DNA of 64,000 bases from Arcticibacterium luteifluviistationis (GTDB taxonomy: Bacteria > Bacteroidota > Bacteroidia > Cytophagales > Spirosomataceae), in contig NZ_CP029480.1 of assembly GCF_003258705.1 (NCBI RefSeq), forward strand, positions 3,100,001 to 3,164,000, given 5' to 3'. Of this stretch, positions 34,792-42,506 are shown piece by piece (position 1 is the stretch's first letter; every line of letters begins with the position of its first letter). The notes beneath the pieces are model-generated. The model saw only the letters and a program-made list of their open reading frames with translations, was not told the origin of the DNA and ran no database searches. The translations under genes were made by a program, and so were the position numbers.

Positions 34792-35646
34792 CTATTTCTT
34801 CTCAGCTCCCAATCCAGTATCCACCAACCAGTCCCCTAATCTATCAGGCCATTTGCTAATAGCATTCAATTCGCTGCGATAGCCCATATTAAAGCCATGA
34901 CCTCCCTCATTATAAAAATGAGCTTCTATGGGTACCCCTGCTTTTCTATAACCTTGTAATAATTTAAATACTGGTTCAGAACAACATTCATCGTCATTAG
35001 CTGCTAAAACAAAGGCAGGTGGAGCATCGGTTGGAATAGTTTCTGGTACACCTAAAGGACCAGGATAAATACCTATTTGAAAAGTTGGTTTGGCGTTCTC
35101 ATTGTCAATTTCATCTACTTTATTCATCACCGTATTGCCATCTTCATAGGCCATCCAATGCATCACTTCTCCACCGGCAGAAAAACCCATTACACCTATA
35201 AGAGCCTCATGTACTCCAAATTCTTTTGCATTTGCCCGAATTAACCGCATGGCTCGTTGAGCATCTTCTTTGGCGTGCACGCCTAATTCATAAGGAGAGT
35301 CTGGCTCTCTTGCCATTCTATATTTTAGGACAAAAGCCGTAATACCATATTGATTTAGAAATTTAGCAGCATCTGTGCCTTCGGCATCAATCACCAAAAG
35401 CCTATGACCTCCACCCGGAAATATCAAAACTCCTACGCCATTAGCTTTACCATCTTCAGGGGCATACACTGTTATGGAAGGATTATGAACGTTCTTAACC
35501 CAATACTCTTTCGCTTCTTCTTTTTCATTCTTTAAATGCTCAAAACCCGGAGCACCGTTCTCCCAGAGATGAATTACTTTTGATGTTTCTTGAGCTTTGA
35601 CAATAATTGGTAGAAATAAAGCGAAGAAAATTATTCTTTTGAACAT
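34792..35646 (-). CDS. Exported alpha/beta-hydrolase, paralogue of the 31-kb esterase
   Basis: Protein of 284 residues with a signal peptide (IIFFALFLPIIVKAQ). It shares with the gene at 30956-31879 the opening HLWENGAPG-type motif, GVLIFPGGGHRLLVIDAEG, elbow GVMGFSAGGEVMHW, an Asp-containing AANDDECC segment, and EGGHGFNMGYRSE near the C terminus. It therefore has a complete Ser-Asp-His triad. A carbohydrate acetyl-esterase role is inferred from the family. A Cys pair in DDECCSEP is unusual for the family. Confidence 0.86.
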   Translation of the reverse strand: MFKRIIFFALFLPIIVKAQETSKVIHLWENGAPGFEHLKNEKEEAKEYWVKNVHNPSITVYAPEDGKANGVGVLIFPGGGHRLLVIDAEGTDAAKFLNQYGITAFVLKYRMAREPDSPYELGVHAKEDAQRAMRLIRANAKEFGVHEALIGVMGFSAGGEVMHWMAYEDGNTVMNKVDEIDNENAKPTFQIGIYPGPLGVPETIPTDAPPAFVLAANDDECCSEPVFKLLQGYRKAGVPIEAHFYNEGGHGFNMGYRSELNAISKWPDRLGDWLVDTGLGAEKK

Positions 35647-35691
35647 GAAATAGGGTTGAATGTTAAACTATAAGCCAATTTACACAGAAAA

Positions 35692-35749
35692 ACCGCAAAG
35701 CCTTTTGCCATAGAGTATAAAAACTCGTACAGCTAAAAAACTTTGCGGT
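35692..35749. repeat. Inverted repeat downstream of the NfeD gene
   Basis: ACCGCAAAG at 35692-35700 and CTTTGCGGT at 35741-35749 form a 9-bp stem with a 40-nt loop. It lies between the nfeD stop (35759) and the upstream end of the esterase gene. On the minus strand the first arm is followed by a T-run, so it may be a terminator or processing signal; the long loop makes this uncertain. Confidence 0.4.
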
Positions 35750-35758
35750 CAGCTTATT

Positions 35759-36190
35759 TTACTGAACTTCTACGATTAGACGAATACCATCAACTTTCTT
35801 AATCAAAACCGTGGCACCTTTCGGGATCGCAATATCTGTCACAGATTCCGCTATCCAGTCAGAGCCTCTATAAAACACTTTCCCTTCTCCTTTAGCAGGT
35901 ATATCGGCAGATACATTAGCTTTCTCATTCACTAGCTCGGTATAGTTCTCGCTATTCTTACTAAAAGCTGCAAGTATTTGCTTCCTAAAAACTAGCAATG
36001 TGCCAACAGAAACAAGTAAAAAGGCAATTATTTGAGTCACCAAATCATTCGTCAATTCGAGATAGGTCAACAAAGCTGTGGCTAAGCCTCCTATGCCGAA
36101 AAATATAGCAAAGAAAGACACAGAGAAAATTTCAATTAAAAGAAAAATCACGCCAAGAATAACCCATATTTCTAAACTTGATAATTCCAT
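35759..36190 (-). CDS. NfeD-family membrane protein
   Basis: Protein of 143 residues with two to three N-terminal hydrophobic segments (about 8-70) and a C-terminal OB-fold-like domain (about 85-143: GKVFYRGSDWIAESV, PKGATVLIKKVDGIRLIVEVQ). This is the short NfeD type without a ClpP-like protease domain. It starts 6 bp after an SPFH-domain gene, the standard pairing in bacteria, where the two form a membrane microdomain scaffold. Confidence 0.92.
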   Translation of the reverse strand: MELSSLEIWVILGVIFLLIEIFSVSFFAIFFGIGGLATALLTYLELTNDLVTQIIAFLLVSVGTLLVFRKQILAAFSKNSENYTELVNEKANVSADIPAKGEGKVFYRGSDWIAESVTDIAIPKGATVLIKKVDGIRLIVEVQ

Positions 36191-36196
36191 GTTCTT

Positions 36197-37111
36197 TTAT
36201 TTTTTAGGTGTTGTTTCTTTAATTACTGTCATGGCAGAAGCTATCATAGAACCCATATCGCCCAAGTTTGCTGGTAAAATCAAAGTATTACCCTCTTTGG
36301 CAAGATTACCAAATTGCTCAATGTATAGTTCGGCCACCTGTAACTGTACTGCTTCCATTCCACCTTTTTCGCTGATGGCAGCAGCCACTTTCCTTACAGA
36401 TTCTGCTGTAGCATCGGCTACAGAAAGAATTGCGGCAGCTTCTCCTTCTGCTCTATTGATTTGTCTTAATTTCTCTGCTTCAGATTCTAAAACCACACGA
36501 GCTTTTTGTCCTTCTGCAGTGTTTATGGCAAACTGTTGCTTTCCTTCAGACTCTAAAATAACAGCACGTTTTTCACGCTCCGCTTGCATCTGCTTCTCCA
36601 TCGCCATTAAAACGGTTTGTGGCGGTGAGATGTTCTTAATCTCGTAACGTAATACTTTTACACCCCAACTAATAGCCGCTTCGTCAATAGCTTGCACTAC
36701 GGCTTGGTTTATGGCCATTCTTTCCACAAAGGTTTTATCTAAATCTATTTTACCAATTTCAGAACGCATGGTGGTTTGAGCCAACTGCGTTACCGCAAAA
36801 ACGTAATCATTTACCCCGTAAGAAGCTTTATGAGCATCTATTACCTGAAGAAAAATAACACCATCTACTCTTACCTGAACATTGTCTCGTGTGATACAAA
36901 CCTGCTCATGAATATCATAAGCTTGCTCTTTAAGACCATGCTTATAGGCTACACGGTCTACAAAAGGAATTAAAAAGTTGATTCCTGGCTGAAGCGTGGC
37001 GTAGTACCTCCCTAAACGTTCGGCAATGTAAGCTCTTTGTTGTGGCACCACCTTAACACCCATCATCACAACCACGATGACCAGAAAAACAATAGCGGCT
37101 AAAATTATCAT
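36197..37111 (-). CDS. SPFH/Band-7 (paraslipin/QmcA-like) protein
   Basis: Protein of 304 residues with an N-terminal transmembrane segment (2-20), then an SPFH domain (VVPQQRAYIAERLGRYYATLQPG..., about 22-180), followed by a Glu/Ala/Lys-rich coiled coil (about 185-255) and a short tail. The order matches QmcA/paraslipin (SLP-2-like) rather than flotillin. These proteins oligomerise at the inner membrane and influence proteases and membrane order. It is co-transcribed with nfeD 6 bp downstream. Confidence 0.92.
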   Translation of the reverse strand: MIILAAIVFLVIVVVMMGVKVVPQQRAYIAERLGRYYATLQPGINFLIPFVDRVAYKHGLKEQAYDIHEQVCITRDNVQVRVDGVIFLQVIDAHKASYGVNDYVFAVTQLAQTTMRSEIGKIDLDKTFVERMAINQAVVQAIDEAAISWGVKVLRYEIKNISPPQTVLMAMEKQMQAEREKRAVILESEGKQQFAINTAEGQKARVVLESEAEKLRQINRAEGEAAAILSVADATAESVRKVAAAISEKGGMEAVQLQVAELYIEQFGNLAKEGNTLILPANLGDMGSMIASAMTVIKETTPKK

Positions 37112-37415
37112 ATCTGTATTATAGTTTTGTTTATGAAATAGTCTAAATTGACTAATATCTTATAAGCAAATTACCTCTGAAATCATGATTTAGCAAGGCT
37201 ATTGGTATAAATAAACACCGGAACTTAAGAATGGCAAAAAAATGAGGTCAAACGGAATACAGAGACTTAATTTTCAGAAGACAAATTGTCTTTAAACAAG
37301 TATTAGCATGTCAAAACACAGTCAGACCAACTTAATTAAATAGTATTGACAAAATAGAATTACCTTTGTTTATATTCAGTATATCAATTAATTACAGCAG
37401 AGATGTTGCAAAGCA
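37112..37415. other. Intergenic region between divergent genes (304 bp)
   Basis: AT-rich non-coding stretch separating the SPFH gene (-) from the pseudouridine synthase (+). It contains a -7 box at 37361-37368 for the latter. No hairpin, tRNA or small ORF is supported. Confidence 0.55.
37361..37368 (+). promoter_or_regulatory. Candidate -7 box for the pseudouridine synthase gene
   Basis: TACCTTTG is an exact TAnnTTTG match. Transcription would begin near 37375, giving about a 40-nt leader to the ATG at 37416. The base composition 19-20 bp upstream does not provide a clear TTTG. Confidence 0.5.
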
Positions 37416-39137
37416 ATGGCAAATTTTAGAAAATTCGGTAATTCCGACAATCAGGGTTCAAAAGATAACAGAACCGACAGACCTTCAAACAATTCAGATT
37501 CTCGTCAATCTTCAGACAGAGATAATTCAAGCAGACGATTTAATAGAGACGACAAACCTTCATTTTCGAGAGGTAACGACAGGAAAGATTCTGGAAGAGG
37601 TGGCTTTAGCCGTGATTCTGGTAGAGGCGATTCTAAACCTTCTTTTAACAGAGGTAGCGACAGACGTGACTCGGGTAGAGGCGACTCTAGACCTCCATTT
37701 AACAGAGATAACGACAGACGCGACTCTGGAAGAGGAGATTCTAGACCTTCCTATGACAGAGGTGGCGATAGACGTGACTCGGGAAGAGGCGACTCTAGAC
37801 CTCCATTTAACAGAGATAATGATAGACGCGACTCTGGAAGAGGAGATTCAAGACCTTCTTATGACAGAGGTGGCGATAGACGTGACTCGGGTAGAGGCGA
37901 CTCTAGACCTCCATTTAACAGAGATAATGATAGACGCGACTCTGGAAGAGGAGATTCAAGACCTTCTTATGACAGAGGTGGCGATAGACGTGACTCGGGA
38001 AGAGGTGATTCTAGACCTCCATTCAACAGAGATAACGACAGACGTGACTCAGATAGAGGTAACTCTAGACCTCCATTTAACAGAGATAACGACAGACGTG
38101 ACTCAGGTAGAGGAGACAGAAGAGACGATAGACGTGACTCGGGAAGAGATGACTCAAATCGTAGTGAAAGACCTTCTTTTAACAGAGACGACAGAGGAGA
38201 AGAAAGATATTTCAGAAGACCGCCAGTTGGAAAAGGTAAAACAGAAAAATCAGGATTTTCTAGAGAAGAAAGACCTAGAAAAGGTAAACCAGAAATAGCT
38301 ACATTCAAACCAAATCTTGATAGACAGGTTGGGCCAGAAAGACCTCCTCGTTATGATGCAGCTGCTCTTAAGTCTAAAGCTCCTGAGCGAATTAAAGAAA
38401 AGATAATGGATAGCAGTCCTTCACAAGATGAAGAGATTAGACTAAACAAATACATAGCTAATGCTGGACTTTGCAGCAGAAGGGAAGCTGATGAGTTGAT
38501 AGAATCAGGAACAATCAAGGTTAATGGCAAAGTAATTACCGAAATGGGTTACAAAGTCAAAGACAGTGACACAGTAAAATACGGTAAAGACGTATTAAAC
38601 CGTGAGAGAATGATGTATATCCTTCTTAACAAGCCGAAAGATTTTATCACCACCATGGATGACCCTAAAGAAAGGAAAACCGTGATGGATTTAGTGGGCG
38701 GAGCGTGTAGAGAAAGAGTTTACCCAGTGGGCAGACTTGATAGAAACACTACAGGTCTTCTTCTACTAACCAATGATGGGGAATTAACAGAAAAGCTGAC
38801 TCACCCTACCAATGATATCAAAAAGATATATCAAGCAGAGCTAGATAAGCCTATCACTACAGAGGATTTTGAAGCTATAAAAGCAGGTATTGAACTGGAA
38901 GATGGCTTTGTAAAACCAGACGAACTAGCTTTGGTAACTCCTGATGCACATGTGGTAGGAATAGAAATACACTCTGGTAAAAACAGAATTGTTAGAAGGA
39001 TGTTTGAACACCTCGGTTATGAAGTAACCAAGCTAGACAGAACTACTTTTGCCGGTTTAACAAAGAAAGATTTACCTAGAGGAAAATGGCGTTTTCTTAA
39101 TGAAAAAGAGCTAATTAGATTGAAGTACATGATCTGA
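37416..39137 (+). CDS. rluB: RluB/RsuA-family pseudouridine synthase with repetitive RG/DR-rich N terminus
   Basis: Protein of 573 residues. Residues 1 to about 330 are a low-complexity Arg/Asp/Gly/Ser tract, built at residues about 83-230 from 18-residue units alternating RPPFNRDND and RPSYDRGGD. An S4 RNA-binding domain follows (about 344-400, IRLNKYIANAGLCSRREAD), then the synthase domain with catalytic Asp442 in GRLDRNTTGLLLLTNDGEL and KNRIVRRMFEHLGYEV near the end. The enzyme converts a uridine of large-subunit rRNA to pseudouridine. Basic N-terminal tails on this enzyme are common in Bacteroidota; the regular tandem repeat is the unusual part. Confidence 0.92.
   Translation: MANFRKFGNSDNQGSKDNRTDRPSNNSDSRQSSDRDNSSRRFNRDDKPSFSRGNDRKDSGRGGFSRDSGRGDSKPSFNRGSDRRDSGRGDSRPPFNRDNDRRDSGRGDSRPSYDRGGDRRDSGRGDSRPPFNRDNDRRDSGRGDSRPSYDRGGDRRDSGRGDSRPPFNRDNDRRDSGRGDSRPSYDRGGDRRDSGRGDSRPPFNRDNDRRDSDRGNSRPPFNRDNDRRDSGRGDRRDDRRDSGRDDSNRSERPSFNRDDRGEERYFRRPPVGKGKTEKSGFSREERPRKGKPEIATFKPNLDRQVGPERPPRYDAAALKSKAPERIKEKIMDSSPSQDEEIRLNKYIANAGLCSRREADELIESGTIKVNGKVITEMGYKVKDSDTVKYGKDVLNRERMMYILLNKPKDFITTMDDPKERKTVMDLVGGACRERVYPVGRLDRNTTGLLLLTNDGELTEKLTHPTNDIKKIYQAELDKPITTEDFEAIKAGIELEDGFVKPDELALVTPDAHVVGIEIHSGKNRIVRRMFEHLGYEVTKLDRTTFAGLTKKDLPRGKWRFLNEKELIRLKYMI
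37662..38147 (+). repeat. 54-bp in-frame tandem repeat inside the pseudouridine synthase gene
   Basis: Units start at 37662, 37716, 37770, 37824, 37878, 37932, 37986, 38040 and 38094, each beginning AGACG(T/C)GACTC. Odd and even units differ (encoding RPPFNRDND or RPSYDRGGD), making a 108-bp higher-order period in the middle. The last unit is degenerate. The unit length is a multiple of three, so copy-number change would keep the frame. Confidence 0.9.
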
Positions 39138-39205
39138 TAGTTTCTTGTTAATCCATTGAAAACCTACTATTTTAGTAACCATTAAACCTTAAACCAAGTA
39201 TAAAA

Positions 39206-39847
39206 ATGTTAGACAATTTGAAAAATAAAGCAGACGATTTAGCTAATAAAGCTAAAGACGTAGCGGCTGATGCTGCAAATACGGCAAGTGATGCTGCAGC
39301 GAATGTAGCAAAAGGTGCTACTGATGCTGCGGATAAAGCTGCAAGTACTGCTACTGATGCCGTTGAAGGCACTGCAAATGCCGCTAAGGATGTTACTAGT
39401 GATGCCACAGGTGCTGCTACTGCAGCTGCAGGAAAAGCAAAAGGTGTTGTTTCTGGATTAGCAGATGAGGCTTCTGAAGCTACTTCTAAAGCAAAAGCTG
39501 CCGCTTCTAAAATGGCAGACGAAGCTTCTGATAAGTTTGACGACATAAAAGAAGACGCTGGTGAAGCATTTGATGACGCTAAAGCGAAAGCTAAAGAATT
39601 AGCTGGCGACGCTGAAGAAGCATTAAACAAAGCCAAAGGAAAAGTTAAAGACTTTGTAGATAGTGAAAAAGTTCAAAACATGAAACATGAAGCTTCTGAG
39701 AAGTTTGAAGACATGAAAGAAGATATGGAAGAAGCAACTGCTAAAGCGAAAGCGAAAGCTTCTGAATTAGCTGATGAGGCTGAAGAAGCCGTAGAAGAAA
39801 TCACGAAAAAAGCCAAAGGCTTTTGGAGTAAACTCTTCGGAAAATAG
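39206..39847 (+). CDS. Ala/Lys/Asp-rich LEA-like helical protein
   Basis: Protein of 213 residues made almost wholly of Ala, Lys, Asp, Glu, Thr and Ser, with imperfect 11-residue periodicity (ADDLANKAKDV, AKAKAKELAGDAEEA, AKAKASELADEAEEA). It has no Cys, no signal peptide and no transmembrane segment. This composition is typical of group 3 LEA and apolipoprotein-like amphipathic proteins that are disordered in water and helical on drying or at membranes. The C terminus ends in an aromatic-basic amphipathic patch (KGFWSKLFGK). A role in desiccation, freezing or osmotic stress is inference. It is monocistronic with a strong terminator. Confidence 0.75.
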   Translation: MLDNLKNKADDLANKAKDVAADAANTASDAAANVAKGATDAADKAASTATDAVEGTANAAKDVTSDATGAATAAAGKAKGVVSGLADEASEATSKAKAAASKMADEASDKFDDIKEDAGEAFDDAKAKAKELAGDAEEALNKAKGKVKDFVDSEKVQNMKHEASEKFEDMKEDMEEATAKAKAKASELADEAEEAVEEITKKAKGFWSKLFGK

Positions 39848-39865
39848 TTAATAAGCAGTCATAAG

Positions 39866-39900
39866 AAAAGCCTCTTCTTTAATTAGAAGAGGCTTTTTTT
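39866..39900. terminator. Bidirectional intrinsic terminator
   Basis: Perfect stem AAAAGCCTCTTCT (39866-39878) with AGAAGAGGCTTTT (39885-39897), a short AT loop and a T-run. It lies between the LEA-like gene (+) and the T9SS-type cargo gene (-). Confidence 0.9.
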
Positions 39901-39914
39901 GTTCAAGGCACTCC

Positions 39915-40700
39915 TTAATCCAATACAACTTTCCTACTAAGACCATCATCTCCCTGACTCACTATCACAAAGTGGGTTCCCTTTACACCTTTCTTTAAGT
40001 CTATTTGACCTACAAACTCTCCTTTGAAAGCTTTCGCTTCCTTCTGGGCTATTACTTTACCTTTAGTGTCAATCACTGAAATATTCACATCGCCTTCTAC
40101 AGGAGCAAAGAATTTCACATTAATCACATCAGAATTAGGCTTATTAGGAAAAATATCCAAAGAACGAATTGGGCTATTGCCAACTTCTGCCAATACATTA
40201 TCCGACCATGCGTAAAAACGTGGCAGGTGTTTTTCAATCGTATAAGGAATTTCTTCTCCGAGCATTTTCATATTGTCACCAAAACGCTCCATTTCTATTT
40301 CAAAATCCTCCTTCCAATCATTTCCGCCCTTTCTTCTTTTTTGATAAACCTGCACATCATTATCTCCGTTGCTGTCATAATGCTCCCACACGCCATCTTC
40401 ATTTTCAAGCAACTCCAATTCCTCATCTTGCTCCCCCATGAAAACATCTCTGCCGTCTTCTATGACCACTTTTAATCTTTTCTTACTGTTCACATCGCCA
40501 ATTAGCGAATCTTGAACATTCTCAATCACAGCATCTCTTTCCGCATCTGTCATGCCCGCTGTGTTAATCTTTCTTACGCTTACTTTTTTCTCTCCATCCA
40601 CAATCTTTTCTACCCGAATAGTTACTGTAGATGACTCGCTTTGAGCGTAAACCATAGAACTCATAAATGCCAAACAGGCCAGTATTGCTAATTTTTTCAT
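39915..40700 (-). CDS. Secreted protein with Por-type C-terminal sorting domain
   Basis: Protein of 261 residues. The start at 40700 gives a proper signal peptide (KKLAILACLAFMSSMVYAQ); an upstream in-frame ATG at 40745 would add 15 residues and spoil it. The middle region is acidic and charged (DEELELLENEDGVWEHYDS). The last ~75 residues resemble a T9SS type A domain: SLDIFPNKPNSDVINVKF, VSVIDTKG-like NISVIDTKGKVI, LKKGVKGTHFVIV, ending RKVVLD. The function of the mature protein is unknown. Confidence 0.78.
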   Translation of the reverse strand: MKKLAILACLAFMSSMVYAQSESSTVTIRVEKIVDGEKKVSVRKINTAGMTDAERDAVIENVQDSLIGDVNSKKRLKVVIEDGRDVFMGEQDEELELLENEDGVWEHYDSNGDNDVQVYQKRRKGGNDWKEDFEIEMERFGDNMKMLGEEIPYTIEKHLPRFYAWSDNVLAEVGNSPIRSLDIFPNKPNSDVINVKFFAPVEGDVNISVIDTKGKVIAQKEAKAFKGEFVGQIDLKKGVKGTHFVIVSQGDDGLSRKVVLD

Positions 40701-40907
40701 AATGTTAAGTTTTAGTTTTTCAATTTGTATTACAGTGCTTAGCACCTTAGTAACACAAATCTATAGCATTCATTTCTTAATTTTTGTTAAAGAAACTTAA
40801 CGTATATGAGCCATCATTTACACTGAAATTAAAAACGTAGAGCTTTCGGAGGGATAATTGTAGTAAGTATACTGAACAATTTTCTATGACTTTGTCGTTG
40901 TTAAAAC

Positions 40908-41126
40908 ATGATACGTAAACTCTCATTCATTCTTAGTTTTTTATTCATTGTCCAATTCTCTTTTGCGACTCCTACTATTTCACATACTTCTAATGAAAGT
41001 GCCAAAATAGAAGTGGTTGTAAACAAAAAAGGAAAGAGGAAGAAAAACGGACGTTACAAAAAGAAACGTGGCCTTTTCAAAAGAATATTTAAGGGTAAAA
41101 GTAACTGTGACTGTCCTAAACACTAA
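40908..41126 (+). CDS. Small exported highly basic protein
   Basis: Protein of 72 residues. Residues 1 to about 20 are a signal peptide (FILSFLFIVQFSFA). The mature part is about half Lys/Arg in a KKGKRKKNGRYKKKRG tract, then LFKRIFKGK, and ends NCDCPKH with a Cys pair. I do not recognise a family. It might bind the acidic cell surface, DNA or phosphate, or be cationic for other reasons. The reading frame, signal peptide and composition make it credible as a gene despite its size. Confidence 0.6.
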   Translation: MIRKLSFILSFLFIVQFSFATPTISHTSNESAKIEVVVNKKGKRKKNGRYKKKRGLFKRIFKGKSNCDCPKH

Positions 41127-41502
41127 ACATTTTGACATCACATAAGAGCTAAAACTCTGGGCAATTTAAAGTCATTCTGTGATTTTTCTTAGGTAAGTTA
41201 GACATTCAGAACTCGGAAAATAGTGTTCTGTATTAGGAGGATTTCTAAAAAACTTAAAAGCAAAGAAATAACCTTCGAGATTAGATGCAAATCCCAATTT
41301 GTAATTAAGGCTTATTAATTAGCACTATCCAAAGTTCTAATTCTTGTAAACCATGCCTATTTCACCTTAAATTTAATTTTCCGCAAATAGCTTCTAAATC
41401 TTTTTTGTATTTTTCTAATTTCCAAAGTACATTTGACACCCGTTAGGAGATGCCACATTTGTGGGAAATCTTTCATTCAAACTTAAGCATAAAAACGATT
41501 CA
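41127..41502. other. Intergenic region upstream of sucD (376 bp)
   Basis: No gene is supported here. The only recognisable element is the sucD promoter at 41404-41435. A GTG-initiated extension of sucD from 41461 is open but not family-like. The rest is AT-rich without clear hairpins. Confidence 0.55.
41404..41435 (+). promoter_or_regulatory. Bacteroidota-type promoter for sucD
   Basis: TTTG at 41404-41407, a 20-bp spacer and TACATTTG at 41428-41435 match TTTG/TAnnTTTG. Predicted transcription starts near 41442, about 60 nt ahead of the ATG at 41503. The same spacing is seen at the helicase promoter. Confidence 0.7.
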
Positions 41503-42378
41503 ATGAGCGTACTTGTCAATAAGGATTCGAAAGTTATAGTACAAGGTTTTACAGGAACAGAGGGAACCTTCCATGCAGGCCAAATGATAGAATATGGCAC
41601 TAATGTGGTGGGTGGAGTAACCCCAGGCAAAGGTGGTCAAACACATTTAGACAGACCTGTTTTTAATACTGTAGAAGAGGCCGTTGAAAAGGCTGGAGCT
41701 AATGTATCCATCATTTTTGTTCCTCCAGGATTTGCAGCTGATGCTATCATGGAAGCAGCTGATGCAGGCATTAAAGTAATTGTTTGTATTACGGAAGGAA
41801 TTCCTACTAAAGACATGATTACTGCCAAGTCTTATATCAAAGGCATGGATTGTACATTAATAGGACCTAACTGCCCAGGAGTAATCACTCCAGGAGAAGC
41901 TAAGGTTGGTATTATGCCAGGTTTTGTATTCAAAAAAGGAAAAATAGGAATTGTATCTAAATCAGGTACTTTAACCTACGAAGCTTCTGACCAAATTGTA
42001 AAAGCTGGTTTAGGAGTTTCTACAGCTATCGGAATTGGTGGTGACCCTATCATTGGTACATCTACTAAACAAGCTGTTCAATTATTAATGGAAGACCCTG
42101 ATACAGAGGCTATCGTTATGATTGGAGAAATTGGAGGAAATTACGAAGCAGAAGCTTCAAGATGGATAAAAGAGCAAGGCAATCCTAAACCAGTTGTTGG
42201 TTTTATTGCTGGTCAAACTGCCCCTAAAGGCAAGAGAATGGGACACGCTGGTGCTATAATTGGTGGTGATGATGATACAGCAGAAGCTAAAATGAAAATT
42301 ATGGCTGAGTGTGGTATTCACGTTTGTAAGTCTCCTGCCGAAATCGGTGATGTGATGCTTAAAGCTCTTGGTAAATAA
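41503..42378 (+). CDS. sucD: Succinate-CoA ligase, alpha subunit
   Basis: SucD, 291 residues, the subunit that binds CoA and carries the phosphohistidine in the TCA-cycle conversion of succinyl-CoA to succinate with ADP or GDP phosphorylation. [21 protein letters not shown] is the CoA-binding opening, [13 protein letters not shown] is the central motif, and GHAGAIIGG carries the active-site His. The ATG at 41503 gives the standard [15 protein letters not shown] start. sucC is not adjacent, so the two subunit genes are separated in this genome. A terminator follows. Confidence 0.96.
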   Translation: MSVLVNKDSKVIVQGFTGTEGTFHAGQMIEYGTNVVGGVTPGKGGQTHLDRPVFNTVEEAVEKAGANVSIIFVPPGFAADAIMEAADAGIKVIVCITEGIPTKDMITAKSYIKGMDCTLIGPNCPGVITPGEAKVGIMPGFVFKKGKIGIVSKSGTLTYEASDQIVKAGLGVSTAIGIGGDPIIGTSTKQAVQLLMEDPDTEAIVMIGEIGGNYEAEASRWIKEQGNPKPVVGFIAGQTAPKGKRMGHAGAIIGGDDDTAEAKMKIMAECGIHVCKSPAEIGDVMLKALGK

Positions 42379-42400
42379 GCCAAACGATATAAAATCACAA

Positions 42401-42434
42401 AAAAGAGATTGTCCAATGGACAATCTCTTTTTTT
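42401..42434 (+). terminator. Intrinsic terminator after sucD
   Basis: Perfect 13-bp stem AAAGAGATTGTCC (42402-42414) with GGACAATCTCTTT (42418-42430), loop AAT, then a T-run. It insulates sucD from the carotenoid/light operon. Confidence 0.9.
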
Positions 42435-42477
42435 ATGCCCTTTTTAAAATTTAAATGTTATAGCTAGACAATTACTC

Positions 42478-42491
42478 TATATTTGTTTAAT
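42478..42491 (+). promoter_or_regulatory. Candidate -7 box of the merR/carH gene
   Basis: TATATTTG at 42478-42485 fits TAnnTTTG. It overlaps ATTTGTTTAAT (42481-42491), an 11-bp string that recurs exactly at 43413-43423 in the crtI promoter region. The position favours translation from the GTG at 42507 rather than the TTG at 42483. Confidence 0.5.
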
Positions 42492-42506
42492 CAGAACCCA
42501 CTTCTA

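Noticed and set aside
37662-38147. The regular repeats as a CRISPR array
   Set aside because: There are no unique spacers. The units are contiguous, in frame and encode protein.
37366-38298. A 310-residue open frame (Thr/Glu/Leu-rich) overlapping the pseudouridine synthase N terminus
   Set aside because: The 54-bp repeat is a multiple of three, so a stop-free unit keeps other frames open. The frame is a shadow of the repeat with no known domain and no start context.
37967-38308. Antisense 113-residue Ser/Leu/Pro-rich frame over the same repeats
   Set aside because: Same reason: repeat-driven open frame on the other strand with low-complexity composition.
39172-39636. Antisense 154-residue Ala/Ser-rich frame over the LEA-like gene
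   Set aside because: It arises from the skewed codon content of the Ala/Lys-rich gene on the plus strand. The sense frame has a start, a terminator and a sensible composition.
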